Origin: Straminergon stramineum
Taxonomy: Eukaryota > Streptophyta > Bryopsida > Hypnales > Calliergonaceae
Assembly (NCBI GenBank): GCA_963920665.1
Contig: OY987268.1
Span: 15,192,501 to 15,256,500 of the forward strand
Reading direction: 5' to 3'
DNA: 64,000 bases
Numbering within the stretch: the stretch's first letter is position 1; the number at the start of each line of letters is the position of its first letter. The position numbers were made by a program, and so were the translations under genes. A model generated the notes under the pieces. The model ran no database searches. It was given only the letters and a program-made list of their open reading frames with translations, and was not told the DNA's origin. Positions 12,678 to 23,659 of the stretch are shown piece by piece.

Positions 12678-12860
12678 CACTATGAGGAGCCTATATTTCT
12701 TTGGATGTATTTTTATAGACATCCAATTGTTTTTATGTTAACAATAATGTCAAATATAACATCTTGATATTGAGGTGTTATATTTGATGTTGTTGTTAAT
12801 ATAAAAATAAGTGGATGTCCATAAAAATGCATCCAAAAAAATATAGGTTTTCTCATAGTG
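12678..12860. mobile_element. CACTA-like foldback MITE
   Basis: 183 bp, nearly all palindromic: it starts CACTATGAGGAGCC and ends TTTTCTCATAGTG. CAT is duplicated on each side, and the paralogous copy near 46898 has an uninterrupted ACCATTCAT. CACTA ends plus a 3-bp duplication are the signature of CACTA (EnSpm) elements. It has no coding capacity. Confidence 0.85.
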
Positions 12861-13742
12861 CATTCATAAAAAAAAGCTAACAATTGATTAAAAAAAACAT
12901 TATACCCCACCTAGTATATGCACTAAGGAAGCAAAATTTTGTAAAAGTATACCTCAAGACCATCATCTTCAAGGAAACATACAAGCCTCTTAATTGTAGC
13001 CCCTTCTTCTTTCACATTTTTTCTATATTCCAAAGTCTTGGAGATCTAGTATTTAGACACAATGTTCGTGCATCGTCATGTTATGTTACTCTACTATTTT
13101 GACAAGACTTGATAAATAAGGCACTTCTAGAAGAATCTTCTTTGAAGATGATTTCAAACTAATATTTGTTGAAGACACTATCAAAATCACCCTTAACAAA
13201 CATTTCATATTTGGGCTTAGTCAAACTTCATTAAATTTCTTCATTAAAACACACATTTCAAAAATTTGATATTTTTTGCATATAGGAATATATGTCTGAA
13301 ATTGGACCTCGATTTTTTCATAATTTAAAAAATCAAATTGAATTTCATAAGATTTTTCTAAGGAATTTTTTTGAAAAAATCATATCAATTAAAAATATTT
13401 TGGAGATAGAATAATTTTTTAAAAATGGAAATTATAGTGAAAAACATCATGGTATTATTGATGTACTCCTTTAGCTCACACCAAGAGAAATTCAATTGAA
13501 AAATTTCAATAGTGGTGTGTTTTGAGCTTGCAAGATGCTATCTTTCAAGTGTCACATAAATTAAAATTCTGAAAATTTTGAAAAATTTCAAATTGAATAA
13601 AAATTAGATTATTGGAGCTATATTATCTTAGTTGAACATTTAATATAAAAAACTATCTGAAAATTCAAGTTTTGACTTTCATAATGACTGTGGGGCTCGC
13701 AATGTCATTTATAGGTTAACTCTCATGTTCAATTTCATTCAC

Positions 13743-14633
13743 CCCCTAAAGAACCAAGGCCTTAATTTTGCCAAATCACATTTAAAACTACAATTTCTAT
13801 CACAAAAAATAATAAATTTGAAATTGTATTTTTTTGGACATCTAACTATAGGATCATACACCTAAGTAGTATGAGAATGTGTGGAATAAATTTCATAAAT
13901 TTTGACCACAGAGATTGCAAGACATTTGCATTTAAAGTGAAGAAACCATTTTTTTCACCTAGCGGCACTAGATTATTTGACTCTGAGCCTTCTTAACTTC
14001 AATTTTCTTCTATAAAGAGTTTTGTGGTTTGAAAATTTATAGTAGGAAATTGAGTTGAGATTCTAGGGGGAAATGAAATTCAAAAATAAATAATTTTCAT
14101 TCTTAAAAAAATTATTAAGTAGAAGTAGGCATGAGATAGAAGGAAAATCAAAATTATGAATATCTCTAAAATAGAATGAAAATGCACGAATCCCAATGAA
14201 GATTTTGTCCTAGCAAGCAAAATAAATCATGTGGAACATTTTTTTAAATGTAAAAATTGCATTTAGAGATGAATCCTACAAGTTATTTTTTCAAAAAGAT
14301 GCTTTGATTGCCTGGAAGACAAGAGTGTCCATAACTTTCACATCACTTATCCAAATGAAATTAATCAAAGCTTTCCATGTAGAAAAAAATATAATCGATG
14401 AGCAAAAAAATTCAAATTTTTGAATTGTTTTTGTTAACCCGTTTCCCTTGTTTTGAGCTTAATTGGGCATAACTTTTGTTCCTAGGAAACAATTGAAGAA
14501 ATCATATTCCCATGAAGCTAATCAATTTTTCTATCTTCAAAAAAAGTTTCAAAAAATCATGACAAAAATTGAGACCGTAGGTACATGCCTAGAATCCAGA
14601 TTGTCCCTGGAGTGGACAATGGTCCTTCAGGGG
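13743..14633 (+). mobile_element. 895-bp-class TTAA-family element
   Basis: Begins CCCCTAAAGAACCAAGG and ends GGTCCTTCAGGGG, followed by TTAA (14634-14637); the left flank has drifted to TCAC. The same element sits in the duplicated block at 53138-54032, so it predates the duplication. Related copies are at 49538-50432 and, inverted, 5641-6535. It is non-coding. Confidence 0.7.
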
Positions 14634-14880
14634 TTAAGGGAGTCATACATGCATTTCAAAACAAAGCAAATAAGGGCTTTTACATGTGCACCAACGCAAG
14701 AATGTAATTCAAGGCACTAAAGACAATTCCACCGATTACAAATCCAACTACAAAGTAACCTCCACCACCTAAGCACTTGTCATTATACCATTGTCAAAAA
14801 TATGAATATTCAATGCGTAGCCATTTGATTTAGTGGCATGACTTTATTATTTGATAAATTTTACGAAAAAGAAAAGCAAA

Positions 14881-15720
14881 CCCCGTAACTTCTAAAGTTC
14901 CAAGGGCTCAAGGCCTTTCTTTCCATCAAATAACACTCAAAAATGTGATTTCTATGGCAAAGAGCAAAAAACTTTATAATTTGCTTATTTTTCCTTTTAA
15001 TTATAAAATCACAAGACTAATACAAGAATATGTGGAAGAAATTTTACAAAAATTCATCAAATGGATTGCAAAATATTTGTATTTAAAGCGAAGAAAACAA
15101 TTTTTGAGCATGTTTTGTGATTAGATTATTTGACTTTGAATCTTCTTATTTAAAAATCTTAGCACTATAGATTTTGAATTAAAAATAAATTTTGTTGAAA
15201 ATTCAAGTTGAAAGTCTAGAAAAAGAATTTCATAAAAGAATGTGTGATCTTCATCCTTTAATAAATTGTGAAGTAGGTACAAGATTGAAGGAAAAACTAA
15301 ATCATCAATAGCTTAAAAAATGGAATAAAAACACACTAATACCAATAGTGAGATTGTTCTAACATGTATATCTAACCTTGAAACTTTTTTTTAAATTGTG
15401 GAAATTGTGTTAAAAAACAAATCCAAATTGTTATTTTATCAAGAATTTCTATGATTGCCCGCAAAAGAAAAAGCACCATAACTATCACATCAATAATTCA
15501 AACAAAATGAGTCCAGTATTTTTGTGAAGATAAAATTATAATCTATGAAAAAAATTGAATTTTTTATTTCAAGTTTTGTGGATTTTTTTTGTTGCCGAGT
15601 CTGCCTTGTTTTGAGCTTATTGTGGCATCACTTTTATTCTTGTTCATTGATTAAAACAAAAATGATATTCCTTGAAAGCTAATGTGTTTTTCTATGTGAA
15701 AATCTTGGAAATTAAGAATA
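14881..15720 (+). mobile_element. Truncated TTAA-family element
   Basis: A diverged copy of the 895-bp element: its left end resembles the family (CCCCGTAACTTCTAAAG) and its interior follows 13743-14633 in order. The last ~55 bp are missing, replaced at about 15700-15720 by sequence like that around 22985-23070. Its twin is at about 54278-55110. Confidence 0.5.
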
Positions 15721-15787
15721 TACCCTCATCAACGTAGGCCTCAATATCACTTGCAAAACTAACCACCAAAACAAAAAAACTAAGTTT

Positions 15788-16932
15788 GGAATACCACAAA
15801 TTGGAGAAGCTCCCTTTGATGGGCACAATAGGGTGTTCTAAAATGGACTAAAATTGTCTCTATTATTTGGTCTTTGTAAAAGTCACCTATTGTTTTTGTT
15901 TCAAAACGGCCTATTTCAATGAATACTAGGAGTTTTGGGATAAAATTTCTAAAAATGAAATAAAATATAGATAATTTATAAAGTACTCAAAATTATATGT
16001 TTATAAAAATTCATACCTATACAAATTTATATGTAAAAGTGATGCACAAAAAAAGTGATGGAAAATGCCAAGAAAAAGGATCTTTTGATGTTTTATTTTT
16101 AGAAAATAGTAAAAAAAATTCCAAAAACTAAAATAAAAATTGGCCATTTTTCCTAACTTGAAGGTACTCCTTCTCAACCATTTCCATCTTTGGTAAGAAA
16201 ATTGTGTTCTTTGCATTTGTGCAAATGTACAAGTAGAAGGTGGACACTTTACTTCTTTTTAAAAATCTCTTTGTAGTCTTGTGTTAAATTAGTAGAAGTC
16301 CTTGTATCCCAATTCTGAGCTTCAAATTCTTATTTTTGGATTGAAAATGGTAGTACCCTCCCAAATGGCAAAGTACACATCTAATTAGGGGCTACTTAAA
16401 AATAGTATAAATTTTTTCAAAAAGTGAAAAAAAAATTACTCAATGTCTACAACTACCACATGTACCTTGATTTCAAATTTCATATGAAATTGACATATGG
16501 CACAAAAGATATAAGCAAAAAACCACCTGGTCAAGGCGAAAGGGACATATAAAAGGACAAGTGTTTCTTGCAATCGCCTTTGCTGATTGAAAAAGTTTCA
16601 ATTGACTAGATACAAGTTCCACAGGAAGACATACTAGGTGAAGCTACAAGACAACGATGAGTCTAGATGAAAAATCCACATTTACATAGAATACAATATT
16701 CATTCTTGAGGAAAAAATTCCTTTTTTTTTTGCCTCTGTCTTCAATTCCTCATCCTTATTTTTATACACATCCCCATTCTCAATCTACGCAAGTCAATTA
16801 GAGAGTGCCATGTCTCTTCTTTGAAGATTGAGAATAGGGAGAAGATGTGACAACCCCTAATGAGCTGATCTCAGCTAATTCCGCATATATATCCCAGAGG
16901 CTGAAATGCTTAGGTATCCATTTATGGTATTC
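15788..16932. mobile_element. 1.15-kb element with GGAATACC inverted ends
   Basis: The inverted ends GGAATACCACAAATTGG and CCATTTATGGTATTCC enclose about 1145 bp. A related sequence at 22987-23100 lacks it (CTAACTTCTTTCC there), while here CTAAGTT and CTTAAGTT flank it, so the target duplication is about 8-10 bp (hAT- or Mutator-like). A piece of the GATTGCAAGAAACAC family ends inside it at 16581. The shared twin is 55190-56338. No transposase frame is visible. Confidence 0.65.
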
Positions 16933-19355
16933 CTATCTTAAGTTCTTTCCTCCCTGCCAAGACTTGCAATCTTCGACCCCTGTCCATAAGAGAAAGACAT
17001 ACATGGATACTTCAAACCCTAAAGTACATAAGTTAGTCAACAAGTGCACCCAATTTCCCTCCTTCATACATCTAATGCATACTCCCATTCTCACACACTG
17101 AGGTACCTAGATCTACACACCACGCTCCCTACCACACCAGGAACATCCTTCCCAATGGGGAAATAAATACTCTCTGAAATTACCCACCGATGGAGAAGCC
17201 AAAATGCAGCGAAATTGGAACAGGAAAATCAAAGAGACACCATCACTGATCGCCTCATAATCCACGAATGCCCAAGCAACCGATGTATCTGACTAATGAA
17301 ATTGGTAAATCAACACTGCTGCATTGCTCCACCAACGAGCTTGCTTTTGTGGGCATGGACTTTTGCTTCTTCAACACCCACGTTTGCTGAGTCTACTTCA
17401 GAACTAGTTCTAGGGTTTTGTGAAACTACAGCACTGCACGTTTTGTGATTTGTTGCTGCAGGGTGGCTGAATTGGGTGCGTTCACATCAAGTGTGATGGA
17501 GAGATGGGGCCGATATATTTTGACTTCATCCATGTGGGTTGAATGTTCTAGTCATGGACTGGGATGGCATCAATTGAAAGGACTTGCCATGCCATGTGGA
17601 ATTTAGGGTCATGTAGATGGGTCCATTGACAAGCATAGTAATGGCTCTCTTTGTTCTCCTAGTATGGATGAGATTTTTAAAGTTTCTATTTTGGGGGGTT
17701 CCCATATGCTATCAAAATGAAAAGAATGAGATGTTAATTTCAGTTTTAATTTTCTGACAAAGTGCAAAATTTTTGTTTTATGATTTTGATAGAAGTGTAT
17801 TTTACACATAGCCCCAAAGAGTCCAAATTGTTTTATGGGCTCTTTAATAGGGGATAATTCTTAACCCTAAGTGCTCAAGTATCCATTGGGGATGATGAAT
17901 GTTGTGGAAGGTGACCTTCATACAATTAATATTCATTGAAAAATCTTGAAAAAAAATCCTATACTATATGAAAGGGTAAGAGAAAGATTGCTCACCTAAA
18001 TCAATGGTACATCCATACCTTAAATTGTTTTGTTTGCTTGTTTCTCTAGACTTCAAATCCTAGGCTAAGACTTAGTTTAAAGATAAAAGTAAAAGAAGTC
18101 TTTTGAGATTCCATGCTTCATGGTAAAGTTGTAATTGGGATTATGTCCAAATTGTACTTTAGATATGCAAATATCTACTATCTTTATGATTTGAAAGGAA
18201 TATAAACGATTTGTAAGAAAGGAAATGCACTTCATGCACAAAGGACATTTGATTTGGACTAGCTAACCACCACCATAGCCATATCACAAGTTTAATTAGC
18301 TCCTTAGATTTGGCCAGCTTTGGAGTTATAGTCAAGTCCTTGGTGCACCCTTAGTTAATTACTATTGATTTATTAGAAGGGCTAAGATTTCAAATATTTT
18401 TTTTGGATTTTTGATGGCTAGACCTCATAAGGTTCCATGCCTAGACAACAAACTCCGATGTTGAGTTATGGCCTTGCCTTAACAGTGATACAGGAGGAAT
18501 AGACTAATTGAAACAGTGAAGCTCTAGTCCATTTCCCTTATTTGATTCAAACTTGCTCTCCTAGCTATGGACATACTAGCATTTTGTAGAAAACTCTCAC
18601 ACATCGGTAGCAAAGCATTTCCGTTTTCGATGGTAGTAACTCTCAAGTTGCAATAGATCCCTCACAAAGTACGATATAATATTCAGTTGGTCTTCAGGTT
18701 GACAGGTTTAGTTGTAGTTTTAGCCTTCTGTTGAAATTTGATGTGCATGAGTAGTTTTGATTGTATTCTTGTGATAGTTGCAACATGTGCTATGGGTTGG
18801 AGACACTTGCCGTTTCCTCACTAACATTCCAGTGTGTTGATTTGTTGAGAGATGGGCACAACTACACAAGTGAGGTCCATGGCTTCTTGAAAACTTTCAA
18901 AAAAGATTTTTTGTATGATGTGAAGTTGTTCCTTACCTTAAGTTTAGGTTTATTTTTAGGTGTAGGGAAATGATGTTGATTTGATTTGTCAATGTTTGGA
19001 TGATAACAAGCTTGATACTTTAGCATAAAACTCTCTAGATTCCATTTAGTGCATGACTTGTAATATTATTGATACTACTAGATGTCTAGTACGTTATGAT
19101 AAGGTTTGATATTGAGTTTATGAAGATTATAGTGATGCAATTGAGCATGTTCAAATTGTTGTGAACAACATAGGCTTGTTTAATTTGACTTTGATAAACT
19201 AAGATTGAAATAGATTATGCATATAAATATTACAGTATGTCCATTTTTTTCCATCAAATGAGAGGCCAATAAGTTACACATGGGGTTAACATGCTCTAAT
19301 GCATGTAATACAAACTGTAAAGTTGGTCTGATAATCTTAAAAGTCCTAACACTAA

Positions 19356-19360
<5 letters not shown>
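16933..19360. other. Intergenic, no gene recognised
   Basis: 16.94-17.2 kb is a repeat also found at 23.09-23.34 kb and 38.27-38.44 kb. Around 17.2-17.5 kb the DNA is less AT-rich and contains TAGGGTTTTG, which on the minus strand is an AAACCCTA telo-box-like motif common near plant promoters, but no coding frame follows. The rest is AT-rich. Everything here is repeated in B' with few changes. Confidence 0.4.

Positions 19361-19422
<62 letters not shown>
19361..19422. repeat. (TA)31 microsatellite
   Basis: Uninterrupted TA dinucleotides for 62 bp. The duplicate at 58731-58742 has only six units, so the tract changed length after duplication. Confidence 0.98.
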
Positions 19423-19424
<2 letters not shown>

Positions 19425-19589
19425 CTCATCACTCAAAGTGGATGTTATACATTAAGTTTCCAAGTACAACAAGAAGTATGAAAAAATCAAACAAGAATCA
19501 TGGTAGTGCCTTGAAGATTTAGGGATGTCCTAGAAAAATATGATTTGTTTGATTGATGTGTTGAGATTTAAGAAACTGTGAAGTGTCTT

Positions 19590-20160
19590 GGTAGTATTCT
19601 TGGTATTGTTGGAAAGCTCTTTGCAAGGAAGGGTGCATGGACTTTGTTTCGTGGCATCTGGACCTATGGTGTGAAAGTTATTGAATTTCAAAGTTTTTAT
19701 GAACCAAAAAATTGAATTAAATTATCTCATATTTTGGAAAACCATAACTTTCACATCGCATATCCAAACACCATAAAACAAGGCCTTTGCACTTCTCCAT
19801 GTACAAAGCTTTCTATTCATATCAAGAATGCAATGTGTTACATTGCAACAAAGTACTTGCATTCCTTTGTCCATAAAAGATATTGAATATTGGATTTTTT
19901 TACAAATTACAAATTTTCTTTTACTTTAAATTTGGATTTGGCAATGACACATGGCACACTAATTTATATCAAAGGAGTTTCAATTTTCTTTATATACAAT
20001 TAGATATTATATTATATTTATTTGTTATGGTGAGATCTCCTAGACCATGTGTTCCTTAGTCGCATTCATTGTATCGTCGAAAAGCCCTTTGTGATGAGGG
20101 GTGCACGGGCTTTGTTTTGTGGCATTTGGATGTACGGTGTGAAAGTTATGAATTTTTGAG
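19590..20160. repeat. Cluster of a dispersed ~90-bp repeat
   Basis: The motif containing GGAAAGCTCTTTGCAAGGA and GTGTGAAAGTTATTGAAT occurs forward at 19595-19690, inverted at 19745-19830 and forward again at 20070-20160. Further copies lie at 660-740 (inverted), 38750-38840 and in B' at 58930-59470. The first two form an imperfect hairpin. It is probably the remains of another small transposable element. Confidence 0.6.
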
Positions 20161-21273
20161 TTATTTTTGGTTCAAAAAAATTAAAAAATTACTTTTCCTA
20201 TCATAGACGTGATTAGCTAGGTGAAAAACCAACAAAAAGAACTTTCTCGTCTATATTCTATGTGGGTGAATATGGAGGCCTTGCTCAACGCGAAGCTCAA
20301 TGATCCACCAATGACATCGTGTCAACTCTCGCTCCGTTTCGATCCTCCTAGTGTGGCTCTGGTGCTAGTGGTCTAAGAACACCCTCAAAATCTACTAGCA
20401 AGGCTTCTTCCGATAGGTAAATGAGTAGAGGTTGTATTCATTGTGATTTGCTTTTACGTTTTTGAGGTTATGTTCTTTTCCATGTTACTTATTTTTGGAT
20501 GCATTCAATCAAAAATGAATATTCCAGTGTCTAGAGTTCACCATTTCATTGGTTGCCGCATCCTTGGGGCCTTGCTTTTTCCAAGCAAGGACCACAAATT
20601 AACTAGTTGGTGCCTTGAAGCTTGTTGCCTATGTGGAAGTTAATCAAATTCCTATGTGCTTGCACTTGCTATGTAACTAATGGGATTTAGAGTTTTCGTA
20701 TTGCTAGTTGTTGTTACTTGGTTGGTGCGAGTGACACTTGCACTTGAAAACCATTGGCATGGTCACAATTAGTTGACTTTTTCCAAAATTGGGAGCTCAT
20801 TGATGGAAATGATTGTAAATCTAACCTAGTGCTCATTGATTAGTAGGAATTAGTTCCAATTTGTTAGTGATTGTCCTTTGACAGTGTGGGTATCCAATTA
20901 GCCACATGACTGATGTAGTCGGGGCCTAAGTTTGCGTGATTTGCATCTTGTAATTAGCCTCAAGTTGGATTGGATCATTTTTCACTTCTTGAAAAGGCTT
21001 GGTTGAAAGAAGATTGACAATTGATTCCCTATGTAGAAAAGGGTGTTTTATGCTTAAGAAAGGAATTTTTTGGGGGTTTTCCATCGGATATTTTTGTCGA
21101 TGTTTTCAAATTGCAACCAATTTTTTAACCAATTCCACTGACTAACCTTGAACTAGCTGTCGATTCTTCTTGATCATTGGCCTTCACTATAGGATTAACC
21201 AAGAAAATTAGTGACTTCGCTCTCTCATCGCCATTCAACATGCAAAGACCGACTTTTCCTAAGACGACTTCGG

Positions 21274-22497
21274 CTACTGCTGTTGTGAGGTGGCAAGTTT
21301 ATAACAAGGTTGGTTGGGAAAAAAACAAAAATTATTTGTTGCAAAGCTTAGATTAAATATCATCTTTAATTTTTGGAGAACAAATTTTTTTATAGGCGGT
21401 TGGATTCCTGCCAATGCCTCGAATTGCTTGCTACTTTCATTGAGGTTAGCAATCATTTTCTTCACCTAAATGATATTCTCCATGGGAGAAGAAATTAATG
21501 CTACAAGTGCACTTCTTAGATGTGCATGTTTCCACAGCCTCCTAGTTTCTAGTTGTGAATGCTTTGCCATTCCTACCGGAAGGGATAATTTCTCCCTTGA
21601 GTTCACTTTGAGCTCGTAGAGAGCATACATTTGGAGGTGCCTACCTCTCTTTGCATCTCTGTAGTGCTAATGATAAAACTCTCCACTTGGAATGGACACA
21701 CTAAATTAGGATGAAATGCATCATTGGTTCCAAGTCGGTTTGTGTTGTATCATATCTTGGTTACTGAAGAAGGGAGATTGACAATCTTATAACAGATATA
21801 GTTGGCTTTTGTTTGCATCTTTCTGTGAAGTTTGTAAGAATTTCTTTATAAACCTCGCTTCAAAACTTTGTTTGAATTATACACATGGCAACACAAATTT
21901 TCTCGTGGCAGTACAATAGGCTCTCTAATACTCCTAGATACTCTCAATGGCGATTTTGTGTTGTTCAAGTTGGCTCGTCATTTCACTCAACTTTCTTTGC
22001 TCGACGTTGTATGGTCTATAGTATGAGTTGCTATAAGTAGCTAGTGTTGAACTGGAAAGGAAGATCTTTGAGCTCAAGGATGAGTGTCGTGAGGTCTCTT
22101 CTAGGGAGGGAAGAAGAGAATCTACATGAGAGATTGTTAGGAGGGAGAAAATGGTGGAAATCTTTTTGAGGAAAGAAAATTGATAAAACAATTCAGTATA
22201 TGTTGGGGTAATTGAAAATTAATATGAATACATGTCACAAGGGAGGACCATAACGTCACCTTCTACATTAGGTCGACTTCTTCAAGGTAAAGCTGCTATA
22301 CCATCATCTCATAACCTAGTGCGCCAAAACCGTAACATCCTAATGATGCAATTCCGTACATTGAAAAATTTACAAGACCACAAAACCTCCAATTCAATAT
22401 TTCCATTGCACACACCTTCAATTAGCTCATCCCAAACATATTTAATAGGGTTCGATGCATCCAAACCTGACAGGATTGTGAAAATTTTGGTATCCAA
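21274..22497 (-). other. Unrecognised minus-strand frames conserved in both copies
   Basis: Three short minus-strand frames (22497-22309, 22191-21934, 21465-21274) lie 3' of the TNL gene. The first and third are kept open in B' (61795-61607 and 60790-60599). The first differs at only three of 62 residues and contains SNPIKYVWDELIEG; the third contains SSKQFEALAGIQPP. The second has a Glu/Gln-rich end that could be coiled coil. They could be exons of a decayed gene or chance frames in a recent duplication. I recognise no family. Confidence 0.3.
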
Positions 22498-23659
22498 TTT
22501 GGTTCAGTGAAGACAATTAAGAAAAACTACCTTGTTCAAACTCTCTCAACAAGAGATCTCCTCTCATACACAACAATGACACCAAGTGCATCCAACAAAA
22601 AACAATGGAGGATCACGTGAAGCTTACATAGGGAACAATGAATTGCAAGGAGGGAGGGAGATCTTTGGTGCGGAGAAATGAAATCTAAAGCACCACCACA
22701 ACGATGGAGATGCTAATGATCTTCCACACTTGCTTCACACCAATGGAAAAGTCAAACAAGGTCTCATACGAAGATCACATTGGAAACAAAATTTAGAACT
22801 TCAAGTTCCAAGTACTAAACTTTAGGGTTTCATGGCAAAAACCCGGCACATGAAATTGAACCATAACGCAATTCAACATGACAAATGATGAAACACCTCA
22901 CCTACTTCACAATTGGGATGAAATGTAAACTAGATCCACGAGTTCAGACAGGTCTCATCAAAAACTACTTTGACATGAACAAATCAACCTTGATTGTCAA
23001 AAGCTTGGAAATTAAGAATATGACCTCACCAACGCAAGTCCCAATATTACTTGCAAAACTAACCACCAAAACAAGAAAACCTAACTTCTTTCCTCCCTAC
23101 TAAGATACTCAATCCTAGACCGCCCTCAAAAAGAGAGACACCCAAATGGATACTTAAAATTCTTACGAAGTCGACAAGCTCACCCAATTTTGCTCATTTG
23201 TACATCTAACACATTCACACAGACTAAGGTACCTAAATCTACACACCATGCTCCCTACCATACCCAAAACTTCCTTTCTAATGGGGAAATACTCTCCCAA
23301 ATTACTCACCCATGGAAAAGCCAAAATGTAGAGAAATTGGAATGGGGTTTACACTCCTACGAAGGAAAGATACAACATTGTATGATGCACCAAAAATTAA
23401 GTACAATTGTCTTTAATTGCATGTGAAAACCTTGGCTACCCATAAATCTTTGATGTGATCAACAACAACCAAAAATAATATAGAGCAATCAAAAGCTAGT
23501 GAAAGGGGTTTCGATATATAGCAATCCGAATTTTCTTGAATCATCTATCTGATTTCATCGGACTCCTCAATATTTACATAAAGATCTAATATCTTCTAGT
23601 ACATCTATATCAAATTCAATATCTTCCACCTCTTCCATATCAAACATGATAGAAGTCTC
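22498..23659. other. TNL 3' flank with a dispersed repeat
   Basis: No independent gene seen. 22985-23340 is a repeat related to 15.70-15.78 plus 16.94-17.2 kb, i.e. the version lacking the 1.15-kb element. 23567-23659 is the former coding tail of the TNL gene (see findings). Confidence 0.5.

Larger units (their letters stand above)
11331..13190 (+). repeat. Segmental duplication block A, part 2
   Basis: Matches 44630-48580. Insertions private to this copy are a TA-flanked MITE (11820-12365) and a CACTA-like MITE (12678-12860). It supplies the empty target sites for the TTAA element (near 12418) and the Stowaway element (near 12640) found in the other copy. Confidence 0.8.

Noticed and set aside
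16001..16216. Aromatic-rich minus-strand frame that could suggest a membrane protein
   Set aside because: It lies inside the 1.15-kb inverted-repeat element, and its Phe/Tyr richness follows from AT-rich DNA. The twin at 55.4 kb does not keep the frame.
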